Assembly (NCBI RefSeq): GCF_013409505.1
Contig: NZ_JACCBN010000001.1
Coordinates: forward strand, 3,720,001-3,784,000
Direction: 5' to 3'
Length of the DNA: 64,000 bases
From: Actinomycetospora corticicola
GTDB taxonomy: Bacteria > Actinomycetota > Actinomycetes > Mycobacteriales > Pseudonocardiaceae
Part shown: piece by piece, positions 51,323 to 62,203 of the stretch
Layout: each line of letters starts with the position of its first letter
How positions within the stretch are numbered: the stretch's first letter is position 1
Notes under the pieces: generated by a model
The model's input: the letters and a program-made list of their open reading frames with translations, nothing else
Told to the model about the DNA's origin: nothing
Database searches by the model: none
Position numbers and translations under genes: made by a program

Positions 51323-52308
51323 GCGTCACCGCGATCGTGGTGTCGGTCCTGCTGATCGCCGCCTCCGCCTTCTTCGTCGCCGTCGAGTTCGCCCTCGTCG
51401 CGGCCCGGACCTACCGGCTCGAGGAGGAGGCCGCGCACAGCGCCTCCGCCCGCGCCGCCCTGCGCAGCGCCCGCGACCTGTCGCTGCTGCTCGCCGGCTC
51501 GCAGCTGGGCATCACGCTCTGCGTGCTCGGCCTGGGTGCGATCACCAAGCCGGCCGTGGACGAGGCGCTGAACCCGCTGCTCACCGGCTGGGGCGTCCCG
51601 ACGGCCGTGGCCGGGGTGGCGTCGTTCGTGCTCTCGCTGATCGTGGTGACGTTCCTGCACCTCGTGGTGGGCGAGATGGCCCCGAAGTCGTGGGCGATCG
51701 CGCACCCGGAGCGCTCCGCGGTGCTGCTGGCGCTGCCGATGCGGGCGTTCATGGTCGTGACCCGGCCGCTGCTGGTGGTGCTCAACGGCGCCGCGAACCG
51801 CTGCCTCCGGGCCATCGGCGTCGAGCCCGTCGACGAGATGGCCGGCGGCCGCGGACCGGACGACCTGCGCGAGCTCGTCGACCACTCCGCCGAGACCGGC
51901 GCGCTCGACCCGGAGCGCCGCGACCAGCTGCTCGCGGCCCTCGAGCTGGAGCGGACCCCGGTGCGCGACCTCGCCCGGAAGCCGGTCGGCGTCGCCGCGG
52001 ACGACGACGTCGCCACCGTGCAGGCGCTGGCCCGCGACAGCGGCCACCTGCGGCTCGTGGTCAACGACGGCGGGCGCCCCGTGGGCTACGTGCACGTACG
52101 GGACACCCTCACCCGCCCGGCGTCCACCACGGCGCGCGAGGTGATGCGCCCGGTGCTGCGCCTCGACGCGGACACGCTGCTGCACGCCGCGGTCGAGACC
52201 ATGCGCGAGCAGCGGGCCCACCTGGCGCTCGTGGAGTCCGACGGCCGCCCGCTGGGGCTGCTGACGCTCTCCGACCTGGTCGGTCGGCTGCTCCCGGCGG
52301 CCGCGTAG
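51319..52308 (+). CDS. CNNM/CorC-family protein, short form (DUF21-CBS)
   Basis: 329 residues. The DUF21 membrane domain (residues 3-150) has LLLAGSQLGITLCVLGLGA and HLVVGEMAPKSWAIAHPERS; a CBS pair follows (~215-325, LRLVVNDGGRPVGYVHVRDT and HLALVESDGRPLGLLTLSDL). It lacks the C-terminal CorC_HlyC domain of its partner. The ATGA overlap and shared domains indicate the two products form a heteromeric membrane complex. It converges on the TetR gene with a strong hairpin between. Confidence 0.89.
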   Translation: MSVTAIVVSVLLIAASAFFVAVEFALVAARTYRLEEEAAHSASARAALRSARDLSLLLAGSQLGITLCVLGLGAITKPAVDEALNPLLTGWGVPTAVAGVASFVLSLIVVTFLHLVVGEMAPKSWAIAHPERSAVLLALPMRAFMVVTRPLLVVLNGAANRCLRAIGVEPVDEMAGGRGPDDLRELVDHSAETGALDPERRDQLLAALELERTPVRDLARKPVGVAADDDVATVQALARDSGHLRLVVNDGGRPVGYVHVRDTLTRPASTTAREVMRPVLRLDADTLLHAAVETMREQRAHLALVESDGRPLGLLTLSDLVGRLLPAAA

Positions 52309-52317
52309 CGGGTCGTC

Positions 52318-52348
52318 GGACGTCAGCGGTGGCACACGGCTGACGTCC
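52318..52348. terminator. bidirectional terminator hairpin
   Basis: GGACGTCAGC (52318-52327) and GCTGACGTCC (52339-52348) form a perfect 10-bp stem with an 11-base loop in the 44-base gap between the convergent CNNM and TetR genes. There is no T tract, as is common in high-GC actinobacteria. Confidence 0.65.
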
Positions 52349-52352
52349 GGCG

Positions 52353-53012
52353 TCAGGAATCCGCCACGGCGCCTTCCCGACGACGGGCCCCGTCGTCGGG
52401 AAGGCCGATCAGCGGCCAGACCGTGGCGGTGACGCGCTCGGCGAAGGGCGCACCACCGGGGTCGCCGCGGAGGAAGGCGCCGAAGAAGCTCCCGAAGCAC
52501 ATGGTGGTGAGGGCGTCGGCGTCGAGGTCGGCGCGGACGTGGCCGCGCTCCTGCAGGCCCCGGAGCACGTCGACCAGCAGCGCCAGGCGTGGTTCGACCG
52601 CGCGCTCGCGCAGGATCTGCAGCAGCTCCGGCGCGCGGGGCTGCTCCCCCATGAACCCGCCCTGCAGGATGATCGCGTCGGGGTTGACGTAGCAGGGGTC
52701 GACCCGGCGCACCGCCTCGGCGAACGCCTCCCGGGGCGGGAGGGCCGCCAGGTCGAGCGGCGGGTAGCTGTCGAGCTGGGCGCGGAACCCCCAGTCCAGG
52801 GCGTCGACGACGAGCTCGAACTTGCCCGGCCACCGTCGGTAGAGGGTCGGCCGGGACACCCCGGCGTCGGACGCGATGTCGCCGAGGGCCATCTTCGAGT
52901 AGCCGTCGAGCACCAGGCGTCGACGGGTGGCACGGATGATCGCCTCGTCGAGCGCCGGGTCGCGGGGGCGCCCGCCCGGGTTCGACTGCTCACCGGTCGC
53001 CGCTCCGTCCAC
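52353..53012 (-). CDS. TetR-family transcriptional regulator
   Basis: 219 residues. TetR HTH (~25-70) with DGYSKMALGDIASDAGVSRP and TLYRRWPGKFELVVDALDWG; the helical ligand domain follows, with a TetR_C-type RADLDADALTTMCFGSFFGA near the end. It begins 11 bases after the nitroreductase stop, so it is the third gene of a pnbB-pnbA-tetR operon and probably represses it in response to an aromatic nitro compound. GTG 53021 is an alternative start three codons upstream. Confidence 0.85.
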   Translation of the reverse strand: MDGAATGEQSNPGGRPRDPALDEAIIRATRRRLVLDGYSKMALGDIASDAGVSRPTLYRRWPGKFELVVDALDWGFRAQLDSYPPLDLAALPPREAFAEAVRRVDPCYVNPDAIILQGGFMGEQPRAPELLQILRERAVEPRLALLVDVLRGLQERGHVRADLDADALTTMCFGSFFGAFLRGDPGGAPFAERVTATVWPLIGLPDDGARRREGAVADS

Positions 53013-53022
53013 GACCCGCACC

Positions 53023-53754
53023 CTACGAGCCGCCGTCCCCGTGGAACGTGGCGAACGCCGACACGGCCTCGCGCGGGGTGACCACCTCGTCGAGCGGGTG
53101 CTCGTGGTCGGCGTACCCGAGCGCCACACCGCAGACGACGATCTGGTCGTCCCCGATGTCGAGGTGCCGCCGGAGGACGCGGTGGAAGTCGATGAACGAC
53201 GCCTGGGCGCACGTGTCCAACCCGGCCTCGCGGGCCGCGAGCATGAGGCCCTGGAGGAACTGGCCGGCGTCGACGAGCGCCCCGTCGAGTGGGTGGGCGC
53301 TCACCGTCAGGATCATCCCGACCGGGGCGCCGAAGAACTCGTAGTTGCGCCGGTGGTGACAGTCGCGCCCCTCGGCGTCGTCGTGCTCCACGCCGAGGCA
53401 CTGCCGGTAGAGCTGGTCGCCGAACGCCGCGCGGCGGCTGCGGAACGGCTCGACCCAGGCCTCCGGCGCCGGCTGGTAGGTGTAGCCGGGCTGCGGGTGC
53501 CGGTGCCCGGCGTCCAGGGCCTCCCACAGGTCCTCGGCGAGCCGGCGCTTCGCGTCGCCGGTCACCACGTGCACCCGCCACGGCTGGGTGTTCGAGTTGC
53601 TCGCCGAGCGCGACGCCAGGGCGAGCAGCTCCTCCACGAGCTCCCGCGGCACCGGCGTCGGGCGGAACGCCCGGACGCTCCGACGCGACCGCAGCGCCTC
53701 GGAGACCGAGGAGGCCGGGGCGGCCGGGGCGGCGGTGCGCTGCGCGAGGGTCAC
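53023..53754 (-). CDS. pnbA: nitroreductase, probable 4-nitrobenzoate reductase
   Basis: 243-residue FMN-dependent nitroreductase: SRRSVRAFRPTPVPRELVEE near 24-43 (FMN phosphate-binding R-R-S-x-R), ASRSASNSNTQPWRVHVVTG near 47-66, and FLQGLMLAAREAGLDTCAQA near 168-187, followed by VCGVALGYAD. The family reduces aromatic nitro groups to hydroxylamines with NAD(P)H. The assignment to 4-nitrobenzoate rests on its coupling (GTGA overlap) to a DUF4863 gene, the family of 4-hydroxylaminobenzoate lyase. Biochemistry is not shown by sequence alone. Confidence 0.72.
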   Translation of the reverse strand: MTLAQRTAAPAAPASSVSEALRSRRSVRAFRPTPVPRELVEELLALASRSASNSNTQPWRVHVVTGDAKRRLAEDLWEALDAGHRHPQPGYTYQPAPEAWVEPFRSRRAAFGDQLYRQCLGVEHDDAEGRDCHHRRNYEFFGAPVGMILTVSAHPLDGALVDAGQFLQGLMLAAREAGLDTCAQASFIDFHRVLRRHLDIGDDQIVVCGVALGYADHEHPLDEVVTPREAVSAFATFHGDGGS

Positions 53755-54266
53755 GAGGCGTCCGGCGCGTCGATGTCGTAGGAGATGCGGCCGGCCGGCA
53801 GGAAGAACAGCGCGATCACGGCGCCGCCGCGGACCTCCGGGTAGTGGTGGCTCGCCGGCTCGGGCGCGGTCCACCCGGGGCCCTGCCACCCGCGCGGCCC
53901 GCCCAGCTGCGCGCCCTCGTCGAGCGGGATCACCATGTTGATCTCGCCGTAGGGGTGCTGGTGGTACTGCCCGCGGAACTCCTCGACGCTGTCCATGAGG
54001 ACGGCCGTGATGCTGAACCAGCTCAGCCGCTCGCTCGGCTCGGAGATCCGGCTGCGGCGGTAGTGCGGCCCGTCGACCTCGATGTTCGCGGCCCAGCCCT
54101 GCTCCACGCCGTCCCGGATGATCGCCGCGAGGTCGTCCCACACGGGGTCGCCGGGGCCGTGGTGGGTGTTGAGGTACGCCTCGAGCTCCTCCCCCGCGGT
54201 CTTGTTCTTGATGGTCTCGAGGAAGGGGATGCTGCGGAGGATCAGGTCCTCGGCGGTAGCGGTCAT
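53751..54266 (-). CDS. pnbB: DUF4863 protein, probable 4-hydroxylaminobenzoate lyase
   Basis: 171 residues of the DUF4863 family, which includes PnbB, the enzyme converting 4-hydroxylaminobenzoate to 3,4-dihydroxybenzoate and ammonia. It has an N-terminal helical part (ILRSIPFLETIKNKTAGEEL, then EAYLNTHHGPGD) and a cupin-like beta part (GQYHQHPYGEINMVIPLDEG and GGAVIALFFLPAGRISYDID) with HQHPYGE as a likely metal or catalytic site. First gene of the operon, overlapping the nitroreductase start; a palindrome lies 24 bases upstream. Product would be protocatechuate; no ring-cleavage genes are in the window. Confidence 0.72.
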   Translation of the reverse strand: MTATAEDLILRSIPFLETIKNKTAGEELEAYLNTHHGPGDPVWDDLAAIIRDGVEQGWAANIEVDGPHYRRSRISEPSERLSWFSITAVLMDSVEEFRGQYHQHPYGEINMVIPLDEGAQLGGPRGWQGPGWTAPEPASHHYPEVRGGAVIALFFLPAGRISYDIDAPDAS

Positions 54267-54289
54267 GGGACGACGGTAGGTCGAGCTTC

Positions 54290-54312
54290 CGTTACAGTCA
54301 ATGTTCGTAACG
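54290..54312. promoter_or_regulatory. putative TetR operator upstream of pnbB
   Basis: CGTTAC (54290-54295) and GTAACG (54307-54312) are perfect inverted arms around an 11-base centre containing GTCAATGTT. The site is 24 bases upstream of pnbB, where a TetR dimer would block the operon promoter. It is the only AT-richer patch in the region. Confidence 0.55.
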
Positions 54313-54399
54313 TATCCGGGACGACGGGCGGTGGGTCGGTGGCCCCGTCGACGCATCCCGTGACATCGACGGGCCATTCCTGTCGGGTGGGAGCGGACG

Positions 54400-55254
54400 T
54401 CAGGACGGGGTGGCGGCGAGCGCGGCGAAGCGCATGACGTCGAGCTGCTCGCCCCGGGTGGTCGGGTCGATCCCCGCCGCGCGGAGACGGCGCTCGGCCT
54501 CGGCCGGGGACCCGGCCCAGCCGGCGAGGGCGGCCCGCAGCCCCTTGCGGCGCTGGGCGAAGGCGGCGTCGACGACGGCGAAGACGGCGCGCCGGTCCCC
54601 GTCGGGCTCCGGACGGCGCTCGAAGGCCACGAGCGCCGAGTCGACGCCGGGGACGGGCCAGAACACCCCGCGCGGCACCGGGCCCGCACGGCGCGCGTCG
54701 GCGTACCAGGCCAGCTTCACGCTGGGCGAGCCGTAGGCGGGCTCGCCGGGGCCGGCGGCGAGGCGGTCGGCGACCTCCGACTGCACCATCACCAGCCCGC
54801 GGTGCAGCGTGGGCAGCTCGGCGAGGAGGTGCAGCACCACTGGCACGGCGACGTTGTAGGGCAGGTTCGCGACGAGGGCGGTGGGCGCGACCGGGAGGTC
54901 CGCGGCGGTGATGCGCAGGGCGTCGGCCTCGACGACGTGCAGCGTGCGGTCCGGGGCGTGCTCGGCGGCGGTGGCGGGCAGCCGGGCGGCGAGCGCCGGG
55001 TCGATCTCGACGGCCACCACGGCCGCGGTCTCGTCGAGCAGGGCGAGGGTCAGCGAGCCGAGCCCCGGGCCGACCTCGAGGACGACGTCGTCGGGACCGA
55101 GCTCCGCCAGCCGCACGATCCGGCGCACGGTGTTGGCGTCGTGGACGAAGTTCTGGCCGAGCTTCTTGGTGGGCCGCACGCCGAGCTCCGTGGCCAACGC
55201 CCGGATCTCACCGGCCCCGAGCAGACGGACGGGCGCCGGGGTCACGCCGACCAT
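54400..55254 (-). CDS. ksgA: 16S rRNA (adenine1518-N6/adenine1519-N6)-dimethyltransferase
   Basis: 284-residue Rossmann methyltransferase that dimethylates two adjacent adenines near the 3' end of 16S rRNA during small-subunit maturation. [20 protein letters not shown] near 30-49, SAM-binding [18 protein letters not shown] near 58-75, VEADALRI, and the catalytic [15 protein letters not shown] near 123-137 are all intact. C-terminal rRNA-binding domain has [17 protein letters not shown]. Sits downstream of rpfB as in other actinobacteria, separated by a strong hairpin. Confidence 0.95.
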   Translation of the reverse strand: MVGVTPAPVRLLGAGEIRALATELGVRPTKKLGQNFVHDANTVRRIVRLAELGPDDVVLEVGPGLGSLTLALLDETAAVVAVEIDPALAARLPATAAEHAPDRTLHVVEADALRITAADLPVAPTALVANLPYNVAVPVVLHLLAELPTLHRGLVMVQSEVADRLAAGPGEPAYGSPSVKLAWYADARRAGPVPRGVFWPVPGVDSALVAFERRPEPDGDRRAVFAVVDAAFAQRRKGLRAALAGWAGSPAEAERRLRAAGIDPTTRGEQLDVMRFAALAATPS

Positions 55255-55301
55255 GATCCCAGGCCGCGGCACACCCGCCGTCGGGACCCGGCGAACGCGA
55301 A

Positions 55302-55327
55302 CGGGCCCCGGGGAGTCCCGGGGCCCG
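55302..55327 (-). terminator. terminator between rpfB and ksgA
   Basis: CGGGCCCCGGG (55302-55312) pairs perfectly with CCCGGGGCCCG (55317-55327) around a 4-base loop: an 11-bp all-GC stem 67 bases after the rpfB stop and 48 bases before the ksgA start. No T tract follows. Confidence 0.7.
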
Positions 55328-55393
55328 ATCGACGATGTGGCTTCCCTGCCACTGGATGACAGCAACGACGCGTCGCTGCCACCAGGAGGGTGA

Positions 55394-57196
<1,803 letters not shown>

Positions 57197-58054
57197 TCAC
57201 GGTTGAGGCTGTTCGGCCAGCCGGAAGGTCCGCTGGGCGTTCCGGGTGGCCGCGGCGGCGAGCTCCTCGGCCGGTTCGTCACGCAGCTCCGCGAGGTCCC
57301 GGGCCGTGTGGGGGATGACGTATGGCTCGTTCGGCCTACCGCGGTACGGGTGCGGAGTCAGGAACGGGGCGTCGGTCTCGGTGAGCACGAGGTCGGCCGG
57401 GGCGTGAGCGGCGGCCTCGCGGAGGTCGACGGCGTTCGCGTTGCGGAAGGTCGCGGTGCCCGAGAACGACATCGACCAGCCGTGCTCGGCGCACACGCGG
57501 GCGAGATCGGGGCCGCCGGAGAAGCAGTGGAAGACCACCGACTCCGGGGCCCCCTCGGCGCGCAGGACGTCGAGAATCGCGTCATGGGCCTCGCGATCGT
57601 GGATCACGAGCGGGAGCCCCGTGCGCTTGGCGAGATCGATGTGCCAGGCGAAGGCCTCGCGCTGGACGTCCAGCGGCGCGCAGTCCTCCCGCCGCGTCGT
57701 CCAGTAGTCGTCGAGGCCGGACTCCCCCACGGCGACGACGCGGGGCAGCGTCGCCAGGTGCTCGAGCTCGGCGCGCGCGGCGTCGTCGAGGTCGTTCGAG
57801 CGGGTCGGGTGCAGCCCGACGGCGGCGAACACCCGCGCGTCGGTGCCCGCCGCCCACGCGGCCCACCGCGCGGACGCGAGGTCGTCCGCCGTCGTCACCA
57901 TCGCGGTCACGCCCGCCGCGGTGGCCCGGTCGAGGACCTGGGCCAACGTGTCGGGGTCGGTGGCCCCGCACGCGTCGAGATGGGTGTGGGCGTCGATCAC
58001 CCCGCCGCGGATGGGCTCCGGGACGGGGGGCGGGACCCGATCCTTACTCCCCAC
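57197..58054 (-). CDS. tatD: TatD-family metal-dependent hydrolase (DNase)
   Basis: 285 residues of amidohydrolase-like TIM barrel. [12 protein letters not shown] near 19-30 supplies the first HxH pair, [12 protein letters not shown] near 76-87, [13 protein letters not shown] (Glu) near 105-117, [12 protein letters not shown] near 147-158, FHCFSGG near 175-181 and [11 protein letters not shown] (Asp) near 222-232: the full metal-site set. TatD proteins are 3'-5' exonucleases in DNA repair or RNA quality control. Start overlaps the metG stop by 11 bases, so it is cotranscribed. Confidence 0.92.
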   Translation of the reverse strand: MGSKDRVPPPVPEPIRGGVIDAHTHLDACGATDPDTLAQVLDRATAAGVTAMVTTADDLASARWAAWAAGTDARVFAAVGLHPTRSNDLDDAARAELEHLATLPRVVAVGESGLDDYWTTRREDCAPLDVQREAFAWHIDLAKRTGLPLVIHDREAHDAILDVLRAEGAPESVVFHCFSGGPDLARVCAEHGWSMSFSGTATFRNANAVDLREAAAHAPADLVLTETDAPFLTPHPYRGRPNEPYVIPHTARDLAELRDEPAEELAAAATRNAQRTFRLAEQPQP

Positions 58055-59849
58055 GCTTGATCGGTGCCCAGGACGGCCCCGTCTCCCCCAGCTCGGGGTC
58101 GAGCTTGGGGAACAGCGGGGTGGGTCGGGCGAGGGGCCGGCCGACCGGGATCGGGGTCGACTCCCAGCGCGCCTGCTCGTGGGCGTAATCGCCGGTGAGC
58201 ACGGAGTGGGTGGTGCCGAGGTCGGCTGAAGAACCGGCGCCGACCTCCTCTCGACGTGGCTGCGCCGCCCACACCCCGGTGCCGCCGAGGGCCTCGTGGA
58301 CCTTCTGCGCGGCGTGCGGCAGGAACGGCGTCAGGAGCGTGTTGGCGTCCTGCACCACCTGCAGCGCGGTGTGCAGGATCGTGTCGCGCCGCTCCGGGTC
58401 GTCCTTGCGCTTCCACGGCTCCTGGTGCGAGAGGTAGGCGTTGGCCGCTCCAATGACGCGCATCGCCTCGGTGGATGCCTGCTTGAACCGCGAGCGCTGC
58501 AGGTGCGCGCCGACCGTGGTGAACGCCGCGCGCGACTGCGCGAGGAGCTCGGCGTCGGCGACCTCCGGGCGGGTCGGCTCCGGCACCGCGCCGACGTTCT
58601 TCGCCGCCATCGAGACCGAGCGGTTGACGAGGTTGCCCCACTCGTTGGCGAGCTCGAAGTTGGTGCGGCGGACGAACTCGTCCCAGGTGAAGTCGGTGTC
58701 CTGGTTCTCCGGCCCGGCGACGGAGATGAAGTAGCGCAGCGCGTCCGGCCCGAACTCGCGCAGGAAGTCCCCGACGTAGATGACCGTGCCGCGGCTCGTG
58801 GAGAACTTCGAGCCCGACATCGTCAGGAACTCGCTGGAGACGACCTCCGTCGGGAGGTTGAGCGTGCCGAACTCCCCCGGCGTCCCGCCCTTGTCGCCCG
58901 CCCCGTTCTGCCCGAGCAGGAGCGCGGGCCAGATGAGCGAGTGGAAGACGATGTTGTCCTTGCCCATGAAGTAGTAGGCGCTGGCCTGCGGGTCGCACCA
59001 CCACTGCTTCCAGGCGTCCGGGTCACCGGAGCGCTCGGCCCACTCCACCGACGCCGACAGGTAGCCGATGACCGCGTCGAACCAGACGTAGAAGCGCTTC
59101 ATCGGCGCGTCCCGCCAGCCGTCGAGCGGGACCTTGACGCCCCAGTCGAGGTCGCGGGTGATCGCGCGCGGCCGCAGGTCGTCGAGCAGGTTGCGGCTGA
59201 AGTTGAGGACGTTCGGGCGCCAGTTGGTGCGGGTGTCGAGCCAGCCCGCGAGCGACTGCGAGAACGCCGGGAGGTCGAGCATCAGGTGCTCGGTCTCGCG
59301 GAACTCCGGGACCTCGCCGTTGATGCGGCTCCGCGGCTCCTTGAGGTCGGCGGGGTCGAGCTGGTTGCCGCAGTTGTCGCACTGGTCGCCGCGGGCGCTC
59401 GGGTAGCCGCAGATCGGGCAGGTGCCCTCGATGTAGCGGTCGGGCAGCGTGCGGCCGGTCGACGGGCTGATCGCGCCGAGGGTCTTCTCCCCGAACACGT
59501 AGCCGTTCTTCCACAACCCCTCGAACATCCCCTGCACCACGCGGTGGTGGTTGTCGGTGGAGGTGCGGGTGAACAGGTCGTAGGACAGCCCGAGCCCGAC
59601 CAGGTCGTCCTGGATCACGCGGGAGTACCGGTCGACCAGCTCGCGCGGGGTGGTCCCCTCGGCGTCGGCCTGCACCTGGATCGGGGTGCCGTGCTCGTCG
59701 GTGCCCGACACCATGAGCACCCGGTTCCCGACCATCCGCTGGTAGCGGGAGAACACGTCGGAGGGCACACCGAAGCCGGACACGTGGCCGATGTGCCGGG
59801 GACCGTTCGCGTAGGGCCACGCGACGGCGGTCAGCACGGACTCGCTCAT
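58044..59849 (-). CDS. metG: methionyl-tRNA synthetase
   Basis: 601 residues, class I tRNA synthetase charging tRNA-Met. HIGH motif in [19 protein letters not shown] near 13-31. The zinc knuckle has two Cys pairs, CPICGY and CDNCGN, near 144-164. The KMSKS-like loop is SGSKFSTSR, with Phe in place of Met/Leu. The C-terminal anticodon-binding helical domain spans ~380-530. The last ~60 residues ([20 protein letters not shown]...) are a short extension without the EMAP-type tRNA-binding domain. Overlaps tatD. Confidence 0.95.
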   Translation of the reverse strand: MSESVLTAVAWPYANGPRHIGHVSGFGVPSDVFSRYQRMVGNRVLMVSGTDEHGTPIQVQADAEGTTPRELVDRYSRVIQDDLVGLGLSYDLFTRTSTDNHHRVVQGMFEGLWKNGYVFGEKTLGAISPSTGRTLPDRYIEGTCPICGYPSARGDQCDNCGNQLDPADLKEPRSRINGEVPEFRETEHLMLDLPAFSQSLAGWLDTRTNWRPNVLNFSRNLLDDLRPRAITRDLDWGVKVPLDGWRDAPMKRFYVWFDAVIGYLSASVEWAERSGDPDAWKQWWCDPQASAYYFMGKDNIVFHSLIWPALLLGQNGAGDKGGTPGEFGTLNLPTEVVSSEFLTMSGSKFSTSRGTVIYVGDFLREFGPDALRYFISVAGPENQDTDFTWDEFVRRTNFELANEWGNLVNRSVSMAAKNVGAVPEPTRPEVADAELLAQSRAAFTTVGAHLQRSRFKQASTEAMRVIGAANAYLSHQEPWKRKDDPERRDTILHTALQVVQDANTLLTPFLPHAAQKVHEALGGTGVWAAQPRREEVGAGSSADLGTTHSVLTGDYAHEQARWESTPIPVGRPLARPTPLFPKLDPELGETGPSWAPIKRGE

Positions 59850-59902
59850 GTCCTCATTCTCCCGGTGCGCGCCACCGGGCTCCCGCGCGGGCTACGTCGC
59901 CC

Positions 59903-60523
59903 TCACATCGCCCCGAACTGCCGGTCCCCCGCGTCCCCCAGACCCGGGACGATGTAGCCGTGGTCGTTGAGCCGCTCGTCCACGGTGGCGGTGACGACGC
60001 GGACCGCCGGGTGCGCCGCACGGAGCCGCTCGATGCCCTCGGGCGCCGCGACGACGCACACCGCGGTCACGTCGTCGGCGCCCCGCGCGGCGAGGAGGTC
60101 GATGGTGTGGGCCATCGAGCCGCCGGTGGCGAGCATCGGGTCGAGCACGAACACGGGCCGGCCCGCGAGGTCGGCGGGCAGCGACTCCATGTACGGGGTC
60201 GGCTGCAGCGTCTCCTCGTCGCGCGCCACCCCGACGAAGCCCATCAGCGCGCCCGGCACCTGCGCGTGCGCGGCCTCTGCCATGCCCAGCCCGGCCCGCA
60301 GGACGGGCACCAGCACCGGCGGCGCGGCGAGAGCGGTGCCTGCGGTGTCGGCCACCGGCGTCGTCACGCGGGTGTCGGTGACCGGCGCGTCGCGCAGGGC
60401 CTCGTAGACGAGCATCGTCGTGAGGTCGCGGACGGCGGCGCGGAACGCGGCGCGGTCGGTGCGGGCGTCGCGCAGGGCGGTCAGACGCACGCGCGCGAGC
60501 GGATGGTCCACGACGAGGAGCAT
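59903..60523 (-). CDS. upp: uracil phosphoribosyltransferase
   Basis: 206-residue type I PRTase making UMP from uracil and PRPP in pyrimidine salvage. [15 protein letters not shown] near 71-85 and PRPP-binding loop [20 protein letters not shown] near 124-143 (D-P-M-L-A-T-G-G-S) are diagnostic; [20 protein letters not shown] near 178-197 contains the uracil-binding G-Y-I-V-P-G-L-G. Divergent from the DinB-like gene, with a 44-base spacer. Confidence 0.95.
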   Translation of the reverse strand: MLLVVDHPLARVRLTALRDARTDRAAFRAAVRDLTTMLVYEALRDAPVTDTRVTTPVADTAGTALAAPPVLVPVLRAGLGMAEAAHAQVPGALMGFVGVARDEETLQPTPYMESLPADLAGRPVFVLDPMLATGGSMAHTIDLLAARGADDVTAVCVVAAPEGIERLRAAHPAVRVVTATVDERLNDHGYIVPGLGDAGDRQFGAM

Positions 60524-60567
60524 GGCCAGGGAACCTAGCCGGACCCGCCGTCTGGGACCCTGGCGCC

Positions 60568-61251
60568 GTGAGCGCCGACGTCTACCGCTCCGGTCACGCC
60601 CGCGTCGTCGCGCTGGTCGAGGGCCTTCCCGACGACAGGTGGGAGCGGGCGGTGCCCGCCTGCCCGGACTGGAGCGTGCGGGACCTGCTCGCCCACCTGG
60701 TCGGCACCGCGTCCGACGTCGCCGCCCGGCGCACCGCCGGGTTCGCCGGCCCCGAGTGGACCGCGACGCACGTGCGGGACCGGGCCGGGCTCGACGTCGG
60801 GAGCCTGCTCGCGGAGTGGGAGAGCCACCTCGCGGCGACGACGGAGGCGCTCGAGGAGCGGCGCGTCCCGCTCGCCGTCGTCGGGGACCTGCTGGTGCAC
60901 GAGGGCGACCTCGTGGAGGCGCTCGGGGCGCCGCAGCCGCCGTGGGACGGGTGGGCCGGGACCGCGTCGGTGCTGGTCCGGCAGGTGGTGAAGGGCATCC
61001 GCGGCCGGGAGACGCTCGTGGTGCGCGCCGGCGGGACCGAGTGGCGCAGCCCGGACGACACCGCCGAGGGCGCCGTGCGCAGCGTGCTGCGGGTCGACCT
61101 GTACGAGCTCTACCGCGGGTTGTCCAGCCGCCGGAGCCGACCGCAGATGCGGCGGTGGGACTGGGAGGGGCCGGCGGACCCGTGGGTCGACGCCCTGCCG
61201 GTGCACGGACCCCGGGACGACGAACAGCCGGTGCCCCCTCCTCGGGTGTGA
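60568..61251 (+). CDS. DinB-fold maleylpyruvate isomerase-family, mycothiol-dependent enzyme
   Basis: 227 residues. The N-terminal DinB/MDMPI domain has [20 protein letters not shown] and [13 protein letters not shown] near 31-43, in which the H of AHLV is the first metal ligand; [18 protein letters not shown] near 110-127 supplies the later His/Asp/Glu ligands. Members use mycothiol as cofactor for isomerisation or detoxification. The final ~20 residues are Pro-rich and are encoded within a bidirectional terminator stem, so the C-terminus is probably dispensable. Confidence 0.82.
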   Translation: MSADVYRSGHARVVALVEGLPDDRWERAVPACPDWSVRDLLAHLVGTASDVAARRTAGFAGPEWTATHVRDRAGLDVGSLLAEWESHLAATTEALEERRVPLAVVGDLLVHEGDLVEALGAPQPPWDGWAGTASVLVRQVVKGIRGRETLVVRAGGTEWRSPDDTAEGAVRSVLRVDLYELYRGLSSRRSRPQMRRWDWEGPADPWVDALPVHGPRDDEQPVPPPRV

Positions 61252-61265
61252 GGAGGGGACACCGG
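61228..61265. terminator. strong bidirectional terminator
   Basis: CCGGTGCCCCCTCCTC (61228-61243) and GAGGAGGGGACACCGG (61250-61265) form a 16-bp stem with one mismatch and a 6-base loop, ending transcription of both the DinB-like gene and the leftward secreted-protein array. It overlaps the last codons of the DinB-like gene. Confidence 0.75.
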
Positions 61266-61288
61266 CCGTGTGATGGAGCGTCAGGACC

Positions 61289-61645
61289 TCAGAGCCCGAG
61301 CAGCCCGGTGAGGGTCTCGGTGATCGTGGTCGTGCTGGTGCGGTCCGAGGTCTCGGTGCGGGTGTCGCCGTTGACGATGGTGCCGGCGAGCGTCGCGATG
61401 TTGTTGCCCGAGAGGATCTCGTTGCCGTTCAGGATGTCGCAGACGTTCGAGCCCGACAGGTCCTGGTCGCCACCGGTGGTGTCGCCGAGGGTGCGGCCCG
61501 CGCCGTTCTCGGAGGAGGCCTTGATCGCGTTCGAGCAGCCCGAGGCGGCGTGGCCCGACTCGTGGGCCGAGGCGATCCCGGCGAGCGAGCCGAGGCCGGC
61601 GCCGACGATGGCGGTGGAGACGACGACCTTGCGCAGCATGGACAT
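61289..61645 (-). CDS. array member 1: small secreted two-Cys protein, family unknown
   Basis: 118 residues. Signal peptide ~1-27 (MSMLRKVVVSTAIVGAGLGS, cleavage near ASA). The mature part has Cys37 (SGCSNAI) and Cys69 (SNVCDILNGN), 32 residues apart, with GAGRTLGDTTGGDQDLSGS between. An Asn/Gly core NGNEILSGNNIATLAGTIVN follows, then a Thr/Ser/Arg tail ending LTGLLGL. AGGAG is 6 bases before the ATG. Paralogous to the four genes upstream (116, 135, 115 and 116 residues) and to a partial one at the window edge. No enzyme motif; a surface or matrix protein is the simplest guess. Confidence 0.75.
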   Translation of the reverse strand: MSMLRKVVVSTAIVGAGLGSLAGIASAHESGHAASGCSNAIKASSENGAGRTLGDTTGGDQDLSGSNVCDILNGNEILSGNNIATLAGTIVNGDTRTETSDRTSTTTITETLTGLLGL

Positions 61646-61809
61646 GAATTTCTCCTGGGGAGCGGGCGGCGGACGCCGCCGGGAGGACCGCACGGCGGGG
61701 ACCGGGCGGGTGGAACGACACCGGGGGTTCGGGGACTCCCGGCGGAGTGCGGGGCGGGGCGGGCCCGCCGCGGAGCGCGCGGTCGGGGCGGCCCGTCCGC
61801 GGGCGGGGA

Positions 61810-62160
61810 CTACGCCGGCGGCGTGACCGTCGTCGAGCGGTCGACGGTGGACGTGTCGCTCGAGGTGCGCGTGATGTCGGTCGTGTCGCCGTTGACGATC
61901 GTGCCGAGCGCGGTGGCGACGTTGTTCTGGCTGCCGATCACGTTGCCGTTGAGGATGTCGCAGGTGTTGCTGGCGTCGAGCGTCTGCCCGCCACCCACGG
62001 TGTCGCCCAGCGAGTCACCGGAGGAGTTCTTCGCGGCGGCCTCGGCGGCGTTCGAGCAGCCCTTGGCGGCGTGGCCCGACTCGTGCGCCGAGGCGATGCC
62101 GGCGAGCGAGGCAAGGCCGGTGCCGACGACGGCGGTGGCGATCAGGGTCTTGCGGAACAT
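61810..62160 (-). CDS. array member 2: small secreted two-Cys protein, family unknown
   Basis: 116 residues. Signal peptide MFRKTLIATAVVGTGLASLA to ASA near 26; Cys at KGCSNAA and at SNTCDILNGN, again 32 residues apart. The core reads SSGDSLGDTVGGGQTLDASN, then NGNVIGSQNNVATALGTIVN and GDTTDITRTSSDTST, with a short Thr/Pro end instead of the Leu-rich end of member 1. GGGAG precedes the ATG. The downstream gap is GC-rich with an imperfect CCCGCCGCGGA/TCCGCGGGCGGG pairing that may terminate transcription. Confidence 0.75.
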   Translation of the reverse strand: MFRKTLIATAVVGTGLASLAGIASAHESGHAAKGCSNAAEAAAKNSSGDSLGDTVGGGQTLDASNTCDILNGNVIGSQNNVATALGTIVNGDTTDITRTSSDTSTVDRSTTVTPPA

Positions 62161-62203
62161 GGGTGTCTCCCGGGGAGCGTGAAGGGGCGGGCGGAACGAG
62201 AGA

